Below, piece by piece: positions 31,303 through 43,080 of a stretch of 64,000 nucleotides of DNA. The notes under the pieces are model-generated. The model was given only the letters and a program-made list of their open reading frames with translations. It made no database searches and was not told the origin of the DNA. This stretch comes from Escallonia rubra (lineage: Eukaryota > Streptophyta > Magnoliopsida > Escalloniales > Escalloniaceae), in NCBI GenBank assembly GCA_033065855.1, contig JAVXUO010002415.1, forward strand, positions 62,001 to 126,000. Reading direction: 5' to 3'. Position 1 is the stretch's first letter, and the number at the start of each line of letters is the position of its first letter. The translations under genes were made by a program, and so were the position numbers.

Positions 31303-33592
31303 TGTTCCTAACCCACTCTGGTCGCACCCAAAGGCCCACCGAGGGTCTCATTTTGCACTACACATCGGCACAGGCAACAATCAATATTTAACGCTTCCAA
31401 CTGGTCAAAATATGCACGCTCAAGTCACGTGTACTTTTCACTTTTTCTACGTTACTTCGTCACTAAGAAATTCATTTTTCATTCGACGCCTCATCATGCT
31501 TCGACTGTTGCACGTCGCACGTCGCCTGTCGGCGCGCCTTGGCACTTGCCCAAGGAGGTTGGCCTTGGATTTCCCCTTGGGGTCGGCCTTGGCCTCGGCC
31601 TCTCCTTGGGGTCGGCCTCGGCCTTGGCCTTCCCCATGGGGTCGGCCTCGGCCTTGGCCTTCCCCTTGGGTTCGGCCTTGGCCTTCCTCTTGGGGTCGGC
31701 CTCGGCCTTGGCCTTCCACTTGGGGTCAGCTTCGGCCTTGGCCACCCCCTCAGGGTCGGCCTCGGCCTTGCCTTGGGGTTGGCCTTCGCTTCCTCCTAAG
31801 GGTTGGCCTTGACCTTCCCTCGAGAGGGGGCCTTGGTCTTCCCCTTAGCACTTTCACTACTCTTCAAGGGACCATGCATCGTCCGTGATACCTGTCGCCC
31901 GCGTTCGCGCGGAAACTCTACGACGCCCGTTGCCCATCGCTCGGGTACCGTCTCCGCGATGCCCGTCGCCCGTCGCTCTGGCATCGTCTCCACGACGCTT
32001 GTCGCCCATACCCGTGCACCATCTCTGCGACGCGCGTCGCCTGTCGCTCGGGCTCCGTCTCCGCAATGCCTGTCACCCACGTCCTCGCGCCGTCTCCTCA
32101 ACCCCCATCGCCCGCATCGACGCGCTCGTCTCCGCGATGACTGTCGCTTGTGCGTCGTCTCCGTGACTCCCGTCGTCGGTGCCCACGCGTAGTCACCATA
32201 CACACTCCGTTGTGCCCATGCGTCGTACCGCTGATACAGTTGTGCCCCTGGCTCTTTGTCACAATACCACCCCCCTTACGTCGGTCCATCCTATCACCAT
32301 ACCATGCGCACCTCGCCTTGGTCGCGGAACATGCTTCGACCCCCTCTCAGGAGTGTGCAACATCCCATGAGGATAAGCAACTCCTTTGGGACACTATCTC
32401 CGCCAGGTAGACGGCTTCTCCGAGATGCTACATCGTCCCATCTGGTAGACGGCTCCTCCAGGATGCTATCTTAACGTGCTCCGAGTGCTCCGGCACGAGG
32501 ACTCACTCGCAGGGATTGTCGACTCCTCCAGGACACTATCTCAATCAGGGAGTTTTTCAACTCCCCTTCCGCTAGGAAGTAGGCTCTTCCGAGATGCTAC
32601 CCCGGCCCGTCGGGTAGACGGCCCCTCAGGGATACTCCCTTGATGCGCTCCGAGTGCTCCAGAATAAGGACTCACCCGCAGGATAGGCTCAGTCTCTAAG
32701 CCACTATCTCCGCGAGGGAGCTTTTCGACTCCTCTTCCGCCAGGTAGAGGACTCCTCGGGGATGCTACCTCGGCCCGTCGGGTAGACGGCTCCTTCGAGA
32801 TGCTAACTTGACGCGCTTCAAGTGTTCTGGCACAGGGACTCACCGGCATGATAGGCGCCTCCTCCGGGACACTATCTCCGCTGGGGTGTCTGTGTGACTG
32901 GCCTACGTGCTCCGGAACTGGGGGCTTGTGTCGGCACCACTAGGGACTATGACCCCCGGGTCTCTCCGAGAGGGGAGCAGGTCTTCGAGGGTATCGCGCC
33001 TAGTCTGCCTGGTAGTTGGGCGTCGGGTCTTCCCCAACGCTGTCAGGCCTGTGGGACTCTGCAAGGGCTTGGATTAGTGGCTAGATTAAGGGGGTTCTCT
33101 TGCCACACTGACGCTGTGGGAGCCAGTCTTTCCAGACAAACAGAGAGACACTGTGCGAGACAGACCCAGTGAATATGCAATTCGACAGTCCGTGGAGCAC
33201 TGACAGCTGGGGACCCCTCGCTTACGTGTCACTCCCGAGGAGCGCCATGTGTCGCATAATGACATCATCATCTCAACCTTTATAAATAGAGGGCTTGAGA
33301 ATTCATTTTGGGGACTTCAACATTTTTCACTTTCTCACTCTAGAATTCTAGAGAGAGAAACATAAATGCCCTTGACTCTGGACCTAAGCGTCGGAATGTG
33401 GCTGTCGTCGTGTATTCACCCTGCTCCATCGCCCTTGCAGCTCTGCCACCTCAGGCTCTGTCTTGGTAGCCCTTGGCCTCTGCCCTTGCTCCATCCTTGT
33501 TTTGTCCCCCATCACTATACTTGGCATCTGGCTCGGACTGCATTCCTTGTGGTACCTCCACGTTGACTTCGAACACACTTTCCTTGGCATTA
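31303..33592 (+). repeat. 5' LTR of the gag-only element
   Basis: About 2,290 bp. In order: GGTCGCACCCAAAGGCCCA block, GGCCTTGGCC-type minisatellite (31556-31830), CGTCGCCCGTCGC-type repeats (31885-32200), GTAGACGGCTCCTCCGGGATGCTACCT-type repeats (32330-32890), then a unique region with TATAAATA at 33281 and the transcribed end. ORFs on both strands (for example 31247-31888, 32203-31796) are produced by GC-rich repeats. Confidence 0.85.
33281..33288 (+). promoter_or_regulatory. TATA box in the 5' LTR of the gag-only element
   Basis: TATAAATA followed by GAGGGCTTGAGAATTCATTT. The element at the window's end has the same box on the minus strand (about 59353-59360). Confidence 0.6.
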
Positions 33593-33613
33593 TTTTGGCG
33601 ACTCCGCTGGGGA
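33593..33613 (+). promoter_or_regulatory. Primer binding site of the gag-only element
   Basis: TTTTGGCGACTCCGCTGGGG directly after the LTR end. The identical context follows the partial LTR duplicate at 34019-34039 and, on minus, the 5' LTR at 63820-63839. Confidence 0.75.
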
Positions 33614-33633
33614 GTTGAGCATCACAGGGCAGT

Positions 33634-34045
33634 TCCTCCCTCTCAACGACGTGTCACTCCTGGGGAGTGCCATGTGTCGCATAATGACATCATCATCTCA
33701 ACGTCTATGAATAGAGGTCTTGAGAATTCATTTTGGGGACTTCAACATTTTTCACTTTCTCACTCTAGAATCCTAGAGAGAGAAACATACAGGACCGTGA
33801 CTCTAGACCTAAGTATCGGACTGTGACTGTCGTCTTGTATTCACCCTGCGCCATCGCCCTTGTAGCACTGCCACCCTCAGGCTCTGTCTGGGAAGCCCTT
33901 GGTCTCTGCCCTTGCTCCATCATTGTTTTGTCCCCCATCACTATACTTGGCATCTGACTCGGACTGCATTCCTTGTGGTACCTCCACGTTGACTTCGAAC
34001 ACACTTTCCTTGGGATCAGTTTGGCGACTCCGCTGGGGGGGTGAG
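33634..34045 (+). repeat. Duplicated LTR tail plus second PBS
   Basis: Direct repeat of about 33220-33620: GTGTCACTCCTGGGGAGTGCCATGTGT..AATAGAGG..TTCATTTTGGGGACTTCAACATT through the LTR end (TTGGGATCA) and GTTTGGCGACTCCGCTGG. Offset about 420 bp. It probably arose by unequal recombination or template switching at the LTR/PBS boundary. Confidence 0.8.
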
Positions 34046-35872
34046 CATTACAATGCAGTTCGTCTCTTGCCTGGTGCACCCAAGCAAGCATGCCTCAGCA
34101 ATGTAGGGCTACCAAGACTACCAACCAATGTCTCAACCCAGCTATCCAAGATAAGCATCACTTCGAGGACCAAAAGGAGACCAGCCACAACCAACTCCAG
34201 GCTCCCCCCAAGATGTATGCACCCAATGTAGTCGTGTTGGTCAACGCCAAAATCCAACACCTTACTCTTACCATCACCGAACTCCAAGACTCTCAGTCTT
34301 ATCTCATGGCTGTCATCTTATAAATGCAAAAAATAATCAAAGTCTTAACTTCACAATCGCCGACTTCTCAAGGCCTCAGAGCTCCCCACCCTATGCCTGT
34401 TGCTCACCCCGTGTTATCCCAAGCTCTAGGGTTAGCCCCTCTTGCTCAGATCCAGCCTTAAGGGCCTAGACTAGTTCTAGACACTGCATAGGCCCCAGTG
34501 TCGCGACCACTGTTGCCTTGGTAGCCCAGGCCCTCGACAGTAGGACTCACGGCACCTCAGCCCACAGCGCCACGTCATATCCTTGCTCGANGGACTTCAG
34601 AGACTCACGACTCAATTGAGACGGATCCTAACCCTAACATAACCAATAGACACCTAAATACAACTCATGCCCCTGACTTGCTTTAGTCGACCTTTCCTGA
34701 CGATCGGCCTCCAGTCGCTGACACTACCCATATGCAAACCCCAACACGTTTCTCCTCACCACCAACCCCTCTCTACCGTTGTCATCCCCTCAATGCCTCA
34801 GGTCACCCCGTCTGGGGGCTCTAGTGCCAGGATCATCCTGACCGGGTACAAACCCTCTCATGCTTCGTAGGTCACCAAGCATGACCTGGACGTCGTCCGC
34901 TGCTGTCTCAAGTTGTCATCCTTACCACACTCTCCCTCTAAGCTGTCTGACCATGCTCCCAACTCTAGGATCCTCGCTACCAAGCCCTACCATGTCAAGT
35001 ACAAGCAACCAGCTTTCATCCTCTTCAATCGTAAAGAGGGCAATGCCCGCGAGCACATCACTCGTTTGTCTAGCTCCCTAGAGCACTACGGAGAGGATGA
35101 CACTTCGAAGCTTTAGAAATTTCACAAGTCCCTGACTGGCCTTGCCTACTCTTGGTATTATTAAATTCCTAATAGTACTATCCACTCCTAGTCCAACATG
35201 GTCCGGCTCTTCCTCGACAAGTTTCACTATGAAACGGAGCATGTGACCATTGTTGACATTGCCAGAATTTGCCAGAACCCCGGGAAAGACCTCAATGCCT
35301 ATGTAAAACGATTTCATCACAAGTGCTTGGAATACACTGACTTTAGTAAGGATGAGACCCTTGTACCCATCTGCATCAAGAACTTGAAAGACACCTACAT
35401 GGTCTACCTTGAAAATCTCCAACTTTGGTCCTGGGGACCACTCAACGAAGCTGCGCGACGCACCTAGGACTCGGTCAGTCCGTCAAAGATCTCAAAGCCC
35501 CAAACTCAACTTGCCTTGACCGCGATGGTGGAAGTAGCCAGTGACGACGACAACAGTCGTAAGCGCCGATCCCAGGGAGGGGATGGGCGCCCTGACAAGA
35601 GAAGGCAGCTGACGCCTGCCCTGGAATACCCATGCGACTTGAAAACAGTATGAGTTCTCCTCGAGACCTGGATCAACGACAATACCATAACACTTCCAGA
35701 TAACAAATCTGAGCCTACCCCGGAAAACTTAACACATTCCAACTACTGCCCCTATCATCGCAAAGTCGGTCACGACCTCAAGTGGTGCAGGGGCCTCAAG
35801 TTCGCTTTCGCTGACAAGATTGCATCTGGGAGCTCAAACTTTAAGTGCGGGACACATGACCCAACCACCTAA
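34046..35872 (+). pseudogene. Decayed gag of the non-autonomous LTR element
   Basis: Remnant of a Ty3/gypsy-type Gag read in several frames. An N-terminal part starts near 34090 (MPQQCRATKT; HLTLTITELQDSQ). The capsid core covers about 34970-35460: GNAREHITRLSSSLEHYGED, SLTGLAYSWYY, SNMVRLFLDKFHYE, GKDLNAYVKRFHHKC. The end has a zinc knuckle CPYHRKVGHDLKWC at about 35747-35788 and closes near 35872. Stops within or between pieces (for example after 35113, at 35162 and 35466) and frame changes make it non-functional. No protease follows. One ambiguous base (N) lies at 34591. Confidence 0.8.
34591..34591. other. Ambiguous base (N)
   Basis: The only N in the window, inside the decayed gag. It prevents a firm reading there. 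Confidence 0.99.
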
Positions 35873-36057
35873 GCCCTAGCCAGCCCTAGTACATTTTCTA
35901 CACTTGTAAAGTTTCCTTCATTTTGCAAGTTTCCATGTACGCCATCCTTATGTACCAAGGCATGTCGCCTATTTTTGTTATCAATGAAGTTACATTTTAC
36001 AGAATTATAAAATTTTCAAGCTAACATTGTTTTTACCCAAGTCTACTGGCACCACTC

Positions 36058-37650
36058 GTGATGCCGTTTTCACCCCCCCCCCCCCCCGGGATTCCACCCA
36101 TCCCTACCCCCAAGCAGGCAAGGTCCCCCCCCCCCCCGGCCACATTGCATAGTGACTTGGTAGGTGTGCGCGGGGTGGTTCGAACCATTCTACCTAAGTC
36201 TCGGCTTGATCAGTCGACATTCTCCCAGTCACGTGACCCACTTATCGGGCATGCACGCAACACTTCTTGCCATCCCTCCCTTGCCTTTGTGACTCAGCCG
36301 GTCATCAACTTTTTCTCTTTCTTCATGCACTTTTCTCCCTCACATCACCGAACACACTCCTCTCTTTCACCCTCACGTGGGTCTCCCCCCTCCTCCCTTC
36401 CCTCTTCCTTTTTCCTCACTCATTACTCACATCAACTTCCCCCACTTACAACATTCTCTCTCTCACTTCTTCACTCTCACACATCACTATCTTTCACATT
36501 ACCTAATCATCACTCACCCTTCTCACACTCTCCCATTATTCATTCCTTTTTCTCTCTTACACCCTCTTACACTCTCTCTCTCTCTTTTCACATTAACCAA
36601 TACCCTCTCTCACCCCATCATTTCCCCTCTTTAATCACCTCCTTCCCACACCCTTGGCCTTGGCCTCCTCCATCCATTCCCCTAGGCCGACCCCCCCTCT
36701 CTCCCCCTATTCATTCACTCTCTCTTCTCTCATTCCCTCTCTCTCCAATCACTCCCATTATTCTCTCTCTCTCTCTCTCTCTCTCATGAAAGACCCACAT
36801 TTAATTTCCCACTTTCACCTTACTCATTTCTCTTCCTTATTACCTCACCCCACTAACTCTCTTTCCATCTCACCTCCCCACACATGGGTTCACCCATTCC
36901 TCTCCATTCTCTTCTTTTTCACTCATTATTACACCATCTCTCCCTCATTTAATTCCCCCATCTTTCACCTCACTCTTTCTCTCCCTTTTTCTTTCACCTT
37001 AACCAATCACCACTCCCTCCCCTCATTCCCTCACGGCCACTCTCTCTCTCTTTGCCCATTTTACTCTTCCTCATTAAATTCCCCATCACTTCCCCTCTCC
37101 AATCACAACTCCCTATATTCCCACACCTCAGGCCACTCTCTCTCCCGCTTCCATTTTCGCTTACAACCACTTCTCTAACACTCCGCTCACCAAGGCCGAC
37201 CCCTCCTCTCCCCCCACCTCTCATGGCCCCAAGGCCGACCCCTGCCTCCTTCTCTCTCTTATCCTTTCCCCATTAATTCCCTTCCTCCCCTCACTTTCTT
37301 CCTTTACTCATCGAATCAACATTAAGTTTTTTTTTGTTTCCTTTTTTTCCTAACTTCCCAAGTCAACCCACCATTCTCTCTTCCTTACATCACTCTCCCC
37401 ACATACACCCCATTGGCACAACCCATTAATTCCCCTCACCACCACCCATACTCTCACATCCTCTCTTTCACTCCATACCACTTAACAATTTGTTTTCCAA
37501 CCAAAACCAAAAATCAACAAACCAATCTTACTACAACTAAAAATTTCACGTGCTTAAGGATGGCACTTCCCCCCCCCCCCCCCCAACTCATTTTTTTCAC
37601 TCTTCCACACTTAGATTGTTTTTATAACTTTGACAAAATCTACATCCCAA
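36058..37650. repeat. Pyrimidine-rich low-complexity tract
   Basis: C/T-rich on plus (CTCTCT, CACTC, CCCC runs at 36068-36087, 36126-36138 and 37570-37583) between gag and the 3' LTR. Long ORFs such as 36058-36789 and 36654-37178 are Ser/Pro/His/Leu low-complexity artefacts of the composition. The counterpart element at the window's end has a similar G/A-rich (minus: C/T) stretch at 62.1-63.3 kb. Confidence 0.75.
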
Positions 37651-37657
37651 GGCTTTA

Positions 37658-37811
37658 GTAGGTGGTGCACGAGGCTGCTCGAGCCACCTACTCCCCACCC
37701 TCAACATTTCGTGAAAACCGCACCCCTGCGCCCATCGTAGTATTACCATGTAAATGCCCAAGCATTCAAAGGTTTCAGTAGGTGGTGCACAAGGTGGCTC
37801 GAGCCACCTAC
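37658..37811 (+). repeat. Two 34-bp hairpin modules before the PPT
   Basis: Copies at 37658-37691 and 37778-37811: GTAGGTGGTGCACrAGG followed by CTnGCTCGAGCCACCTAC. The module is an interrupted inverted repeat (GTAGGTGG/CCACCTAC) with an inner GGCTCGAGCC palindrome. Three related copies occur in the other element of this family. Confidence 0.8.
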
Positions 37812-37931
37812 TCTTCACCTTCGTCATTCAGAGACAACGCCAACGACTCTCCGGCCAAAGAACATAAAAAATCTTGCTAAGTGGTTATGCGTGCGACGCC
37901 CGCTCGGGTTGCCCCTTCGCGCACACCACAC

Positions 37932-37943
37932 ACAGGGGGCTTC
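37932..37943 (+). promoter_or_regulatory. Polypurine tract of the gag-only element
   Basis: CACAGGGGGCTT just upstream of the 3' LTR; the related element has GCAGGGGGCTTA at the equivalent position. Confidence 0.65.
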
Positions 37944-40133
37944 TATTCTCAACATACTCTGGTGGCACCAAAAGGCCTACTGAGGGTCCCATTTTGAGAA
38001 ACACGTCGACACACTCAACAGTCAATATTAAATGCTTCCAACCAGTGAAAGCATCCACGCTCAAGTCACATGCATTTCTCACTTTTTTTCTTTTTTTCGT
38101 CACTAAGAAATTCATTTTTCGCGCGATGCCTCATCACACTTCGACCTTCGCATTTCGCACGTTGCTTGTCGGCGCGCCATGGCACTTGCCCAAGGAGGTT
38201 GGCCTTGGCCTTCCTCTTGGGGTCAGCCTCAGCCTTGGCCTTCCCCTTGAGGTTGGCCTTGGTCATGGCCTACCTTTGGGGGTCGGCCTGAGCTTTCCCT
38301 TGGGGTTCGCCTTGGCCTCCCCCTAAGGGTTGGCCTTGGCCTTCCCCCAAGGGTTGGCCTTTGGCCTCTCTCCTTAGCCCCTTCACTACTTTTCAAGGGA
38401 CCATCCATCATTCGTGACACCCGTCGTGCGTGTTCGCACACCAACTTCGTGACACTCATCGCCCATCGCCCGGACGTCGTATCTGCGACCCCTGTTCCCC
38501 GTGCCAGCGCACCGTCTCCGCGACACCCGTCGTCTGCACCTGTGCGCCCTTACCATACACACTCTGTCACGCCCATCGCCACGCCGCTGATACAGTCGTG
38601 CCCTCGGCTCTTTGTCATAATACCACGCACCTCGCGTTAGTCCATCCTTTCTCCACATCATGCGCACCTCGCCTTGGTCAGGGAATATGCTTCGAGCAAC
38701 TCTCCGGAGTGTGCAACATCCCGTGGGGATAGGCAACTCCTCCGGGATACTATCTCCACCAGGAAGCTTTAACTGCTCTGGCATGAAGACTCTTCTTTCG
38801 TAAGGTAAACAGATCCTCTGGGATGCTACCTCGGCCCGTCGGGTAGACAGATCTTCCATGATGCTACCTTGACGCGCTCCGAGTGCTTCGGCACGACGAC
38901 TCACTCGTGGTGATAGGCGACTCCTCCGGGGCACTATCTCCATCAGGGAGCATTTCAACTCCCCTTTCGGTAGGTAAACGGCTCATCCGGGATGCTACCT
39001 CGGCCCGCCAGGTAGACGGCTCTTCTGGGATGCTACCTTGACGACCCTAAGTGCTCCAGCACGAGGACTCACTAGTGGGGATAAACGACTCTTCTGGGAC
39101 ACTATCTCCATCAGTGAGCTTCAACTCCCATTCTGCCAGGTAGACGGCTCCTTCGGGATGCTACCTCGGCCCGTTGGGTAGACGGCTCCTCTGGGATAGT
39201 ACCTTGACGTGTTGTGAGTGCTCCGGCACAAGGACTCACCCGCAAGATAGGCTCGCTCTCGAAGACACTATCTCTGCTAGTGAGCTTTTCAACTCCCATT
39301 TCGCCCGATAGACAGCTCCTCCGGGATGCTACCTTGGGCCGTCGGGTAGACGGCTCCTCTAGGATGCTACCTTGACGCACTCTCAATGTTCCGGCACAAG
39401 GACTCATACCCAGGATAAGAGACTCTGCCAGAGTGTCTTCGTGACTGGCCTACGTGCTCCGGCACTGGGGACTTGCGTCGATAGCCCTAGGGACGATGAC
39501 CTCCGGGTTACTCCGAGACAAGATCAGGTCTTCGGAGGGCATCGCGCCTAGTCTGCCTGGTAGTTGGGCGTCGAGTTTTCCCCACGACTGCCAGGCCTAT
39601 GGGACTCTGCAAAAGGCTTGGACTGGTGGCTAGATCAAGGGGATTCTCTGGCCATAGCGACGCTGTGGGAGCCAGTCTTTCTAGACAGACAGAGCGACGT
39701 TGTGTGGGGAGGCCGGGTGAATATGCGATTTGACAAAGCACCGACAGCTGTGGACCCCTCGACAAGGTGTCACTCCCGGGGAGTGCCATGTGTCACGTGA
39801 TGACATAATTATCTCAAGCACAATAAATAAAGGTCTTGAGAATTCATTTAAGGGACTTCAACATTTTTCTCTTTCTCACTCTAGAATCCTAGAAAGAGAA
39901 ACAAACAGGACCTGGACTCTGGACCTAAGCATCGGCCTGTGATTGTTGTCGTGTATTCACCTCGCACCATCGCCCTCACAGCGCTCCCATCCTCAGGCTC
40001 TGTCTGGGAAGCCCTTGGTCTCTACTCTTGCTCCATCCTTGCTGTGTCCCACATCACCCTACTTGGCGTCTGATTCGGACTGCATTCCTTGTGGCACCTC
40101 CACGTCGACTACGAACCCACTTCCTTGGCATCA
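37944..40133 (+). repeat. 3' LTR of the gag-only element
   Basis: About 2,190 bp, same block order as the 5' LTR (GGCCTTGGCC repeats 38200-38370, GTCGCCC-type repeats 38400-38580, GTAGACGGCTCC-type repeats 38730-39400, AATAAATAAAGG near 39828, end TTCCTTGGCATCA). Differences include indels in every repeat block. Confidence 0.85.
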
Positions 40134-40600
40134 AGGAGTAAGATGAATGTAGAGATCTCTGAAGGAGAAACATCGGTAGGTCAAACCGAAGAAAGAATAC
40201 TAGACATTCCTCTCTCTAAGGCAGATAAGGCAAAACAATACCTTTGAGGAAGATATCACTATCTCCGTATGGTATGATACAAGTTAGTCTATTTCTATTT
40301 TTCGTAGATGGTAGGGATACAACAGTAATCTGTTGTTTTACTGATAAGTGGTAGAAAACTTTTGAAAAAGTCCTAATATGAGGAAAATAAAGTAACTTGT
40401 ATAACAGACCAGTTTAGTTTAAAAGTTACACCAAACTATTTTATGTCCATAAAAGATCCTTATCTTAATAAAGCATTAAGACTGAGGATTTAGATTTAAG
40501 GCCTGACCGAGTGGTAAATACAATATAATATCGTTTACTCTATAGAGTGGTAAATACAAAAATCTACTAAGTAAAACGCTAAATAGCGAAGCATAACTAT
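40134..40600 (+). pseudogene. Caulimovirid movement-protein-like region
   Basis: Viral sequence resumes after the inserted LTR element. It encodes a remnant of the cell-to-cell movement protein (30K-type, which opens plasmodesmata): an N-terminal acidic stretch (from the ATG at 40143), a RYHYLRM-type block near 40250, and the conserved PNYFMSIKD block near 40433-40460. Frameshifts and stops are frequent (for example at 40242). The preceding sequence at 31161-31302 is continuous with it once the insertion and its duplication are discounted. Confidence 0.7.
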
Positions 40601-40680
40601 TTCAACAAACAAGTAATAATGTCCAAGCAATAAAAGCACGAAATATAAATCCAAAGAAACTATCGTAGCCTAAAAAGTGG

Positions 40681-41063
40681 GTGTTAGGAGAAGGATTAGC
40701 TAGTAAACAACTTGAACACATGCAAATTAGAGAAAACAAAGGTCTTGTAATCCTCGAAGAACTAAGGACACATTCTGTCTCTTTTATACAGTTCACGTCT
40801 AAAAAGAAAAAAGTGGTAGAAGAATCTACCAAAGAAGAAGAAAGTTCAGATGAAGATATCATATGGTACAAAACAATTATCATTCCTATCAGACGAAGTA
40901 CGCCATCACGTGTAGAAACCATACATGTAATGACCACAACAACAATAAATGACACTGTCAAGAAGAGGCTTAAAGAAAAGGGCTTGACATGAGATAAGCT
41001 TGAAAAGGGTATTCAAGACATTATGAGTATCATCAGAGGTAAAAGTACCTCTAAAAATGAATA
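40681..41063 (+). pseudogene. Caulimovirid polyprotein linker
   Basis: An ORF of 103 codons (40681-40992), then the same frame after one stop to 41063. Rich in Lys/Glu/Ser (KKKKVVEESTKEEESSDED), then TIIIPIRRSTPSRVET. It is the C-terminal part of the movement-protein ORF or the linker before protease. No domain recognised. Confidence 0.55.
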
Positions 41064-41074
41064 ATAAACGGATG

Positions 41075-41430
41075 GCGGTGAATCCAAATAATTCTTATAT
41101 AGAATTAAGTTTTGACTTTCAAGGTTATCACCCTTATAAAATAGATGCTCTAGTAGATACTGGAGCATCCTATTGCCTGGGAAGACCATTAATTTTTCCC
41201 TTTGAAAAACAGATCAATTCATGAACATGCAAATGGAAATTGGCGACGAGTTCGAACCAGAATATGAAGCATATCATATTCCGATCACAATAAGTGAAAA
41301 AAAATTCATTATCGAGCGATTAATCTAATTTGACTCCTTAGACATTAATTTTTTAATAGGAAATGCTTTCATAAAAAAACAAAAATTGACTATTTATTCA
41401 GGAAGAGTTTCATATTAAAATACAACGTAA
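41075..41430 (+). pseudogene. Caulimovirid aspartic protease remnant
   Basis: Contains the aspartic-protease active-site motif ALVDTGAS at about 41146-41171, preceded by a SYIELSFDFQGY strand. The downstream flap region is frameshifted and contains stops (for example at 41221). It would process the viral polyprotein. It follows the linker and precedes RT, the standard order. Confidence 0.8.
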
Positions 41431-41699
41431 AAAAATTCCGTTGTTAACATACGTTGCTAAAAATGTAAATTTGATTTTCATCTAGGAAAACTAGAAGAAA
41501 TCCAAAAACATATCAAGAGGGAGTCTCTCTACGCAGCCCAGCATGGTGAAGAGAGCAAAACAACCTCATGGAAAATGTTACTTGAAGAGGAAGTAACCAA
41601 GGAAGAGTTACTTAACAAAGAAGTAACCAAAGAAAAGGACAGTTGTGTTAAAGAAATAAACCAACATTATCAATGCGAACAAGGAAAATAAATTCCTAG

Positions 41700-42640
41700 T
41701 CTTGATAGCATAAAAAAGATGTTAGAAATAATTTTAGTGATGACCCGCTAAAATTATAGGAAAAGGATAAACCTTGGGCAACATTGACCCTCAAGGATAA
41801 AGATTATGTGGTTAAGGTAAAACCAATGCAACATAGTCTTGAAATGGTCCAGAAATTTAAACGACAGATTCCTGAAATATTAAAACAAGGGTTAATAAGA
41901 CCTAGCGAGAGTCCTCATTCAAGTCTGGCTTTTATGGTAAAAAATTATGCAGAATAGGTTAGAGGAAAACTAAGACTAGTCATAGACTATATAGCTTTAA
42001 ACATAGCAACAGTCAAAGATGGCTATAAAATTTCAAACAAAGAGATATTGATAAACAAAATTCGGCTAGCCAACTTTTTGTTGAAGTTTTATTTTTAAAA
42101 ACCGGATATGGCAAATCAAAATTGAAGAATCATCAATTCAATTAACTGCCTTTAGCGCATCACAAGGGCACTATGATGGTGTTACCATTTAGATCAGAAA
42201 ATACTCCAACTTTATTCTAAAGAAGGATGAATAACATTTTTAGAAAGGATGGAGACTACTGTGTATTGTATATGAATGATATATTAGTATTCTAAAATAC
42301 TAGAGAAGAACATAGAAATCATTTAAAAAAGATAGCACAAGAATTCATTGACCATGGATTAGTACAATCACAAAAGAAGTATGAATGGGAACAAACTACA
42401 TTAACTATCTAGGATTGAGAATAGAAGATAGTAGAAAAATTATCTTTCAAAATCACATAGCTGAAAACAATAAAGCTATTTCCAGAATAAGTCAATGATG
42501 TAAAGCAACTTCAATGATTTATTGGGTCGTTAAATTATGTGAGGAAATTCATCTCTCATTAATCAAACCTAATAGAAGTCCTAAGTAAAAATGCTTAGAA
42601 AAAAAAGAGTAGATATGGGAATATAAAGACACCCAAAACG
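41700..42640 (+). pseudogene. Caulimovirid reverse transcriptase remnant
   Basis: RT blocks are readable in changing frames: WATLTLKDKDY and VKVKPMQHS (41770-41840), FKRQIPEILKQGLIRPSESP (41850-41920), LRLVIDY.ALN (41965-42003), a damaged middle block (42010-42230), and the active site at 42269-42280, which here reads YMND instead of YMDD, so one catalytic aspartate is lost. A thumb region follows (EFIDHGLVQSQKKYEWE). The stop at 41956 and others disable it. Confidence 0.85.
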
Positions 42641-43080
42641 TCCTTAAGATAAAAGGTCGGGTTAAAACCTTGCCAAAACTAAGTTTAACTAAACAAGGAG
42701 ATAAGTTAGTTCTAGAACCGACGCTTCTAAAAATGGGGTGCAGTATTAAAAGCAATACCCCCCTAATCAAGCTGAAGAACGGTTTTGTGAATATTGGAGT
42801 GGAACCTTAAAGGATACAGAAACTCACTATCACATAAACCAAAAAAAGTTTTTAACTATAAAACGTTGCATAAAATCTTTTTATATATTTCTAGTTTTAG
42901 AATATTTCTTATCAGAATAGATAATAGGCAGTTTAAAGCTTTCCTAAAACGAAACCTAAGAGATGTTAGTCAAAGAAGACTTTATTGATGGCATAAAAGG
43001 TTCAACTATTATACTTTTAACGTGGAATACATCGCATCAGCCAAAAATACACTTGCAGATAGTCTAATCAGGGAATTATG
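42641..43080 (+). pseudogene. Caulimovirid RNase H remnant
   Basis: Frameshifted continuation of RT: LPKLSLTKQGDKLVLE (42670-42715) leads into the RNase H start, and VEYIASAKNTLADSLIREL (about 43022-43080) holds the last catalytic Asp. Several stops lie between. The homologous start of this domain in integrant part 1 (29200) is better preserved. Confidence 0.7.

Larger units (their letters stand above)
31303..40133 (+). mobile_element. Non-autonomous gag-only LTR retrotransposon
   Basis: 8,831 bp, plus strand, flanked by AGGAG (31298-31302 and 40134-40138). LTRs 31303-33592 and 37944-40133 start TGTTCC (mutated to TATTCT on the right) and end TTGGCATCA or a variant. Internally: PBS TTTTGGCGACTCCGCTGG, a duplicated LTR tail with a second PBS, a decayed gag, a pyrimidine-rich tract, paired hairpin modules and a PPT. 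No protease, RT or integrase is detectable, so it resembles the TR-GAG class (LTR elements that keep only gag) and must have moved in trans. The LTRs are GC-rich and built of minisatellites, in contrast to the AT-rich surroundings. Numerous indels between the LTRs indicate an old insertion. Confidence 0.85.

Noticed and set aside
36058..37178. Extensin-like or Ser/Pro-rich ORFs
   Set aside because: Open frames caused by a CT-rich tract lacking stop codons; located between gag and 3' LTR.
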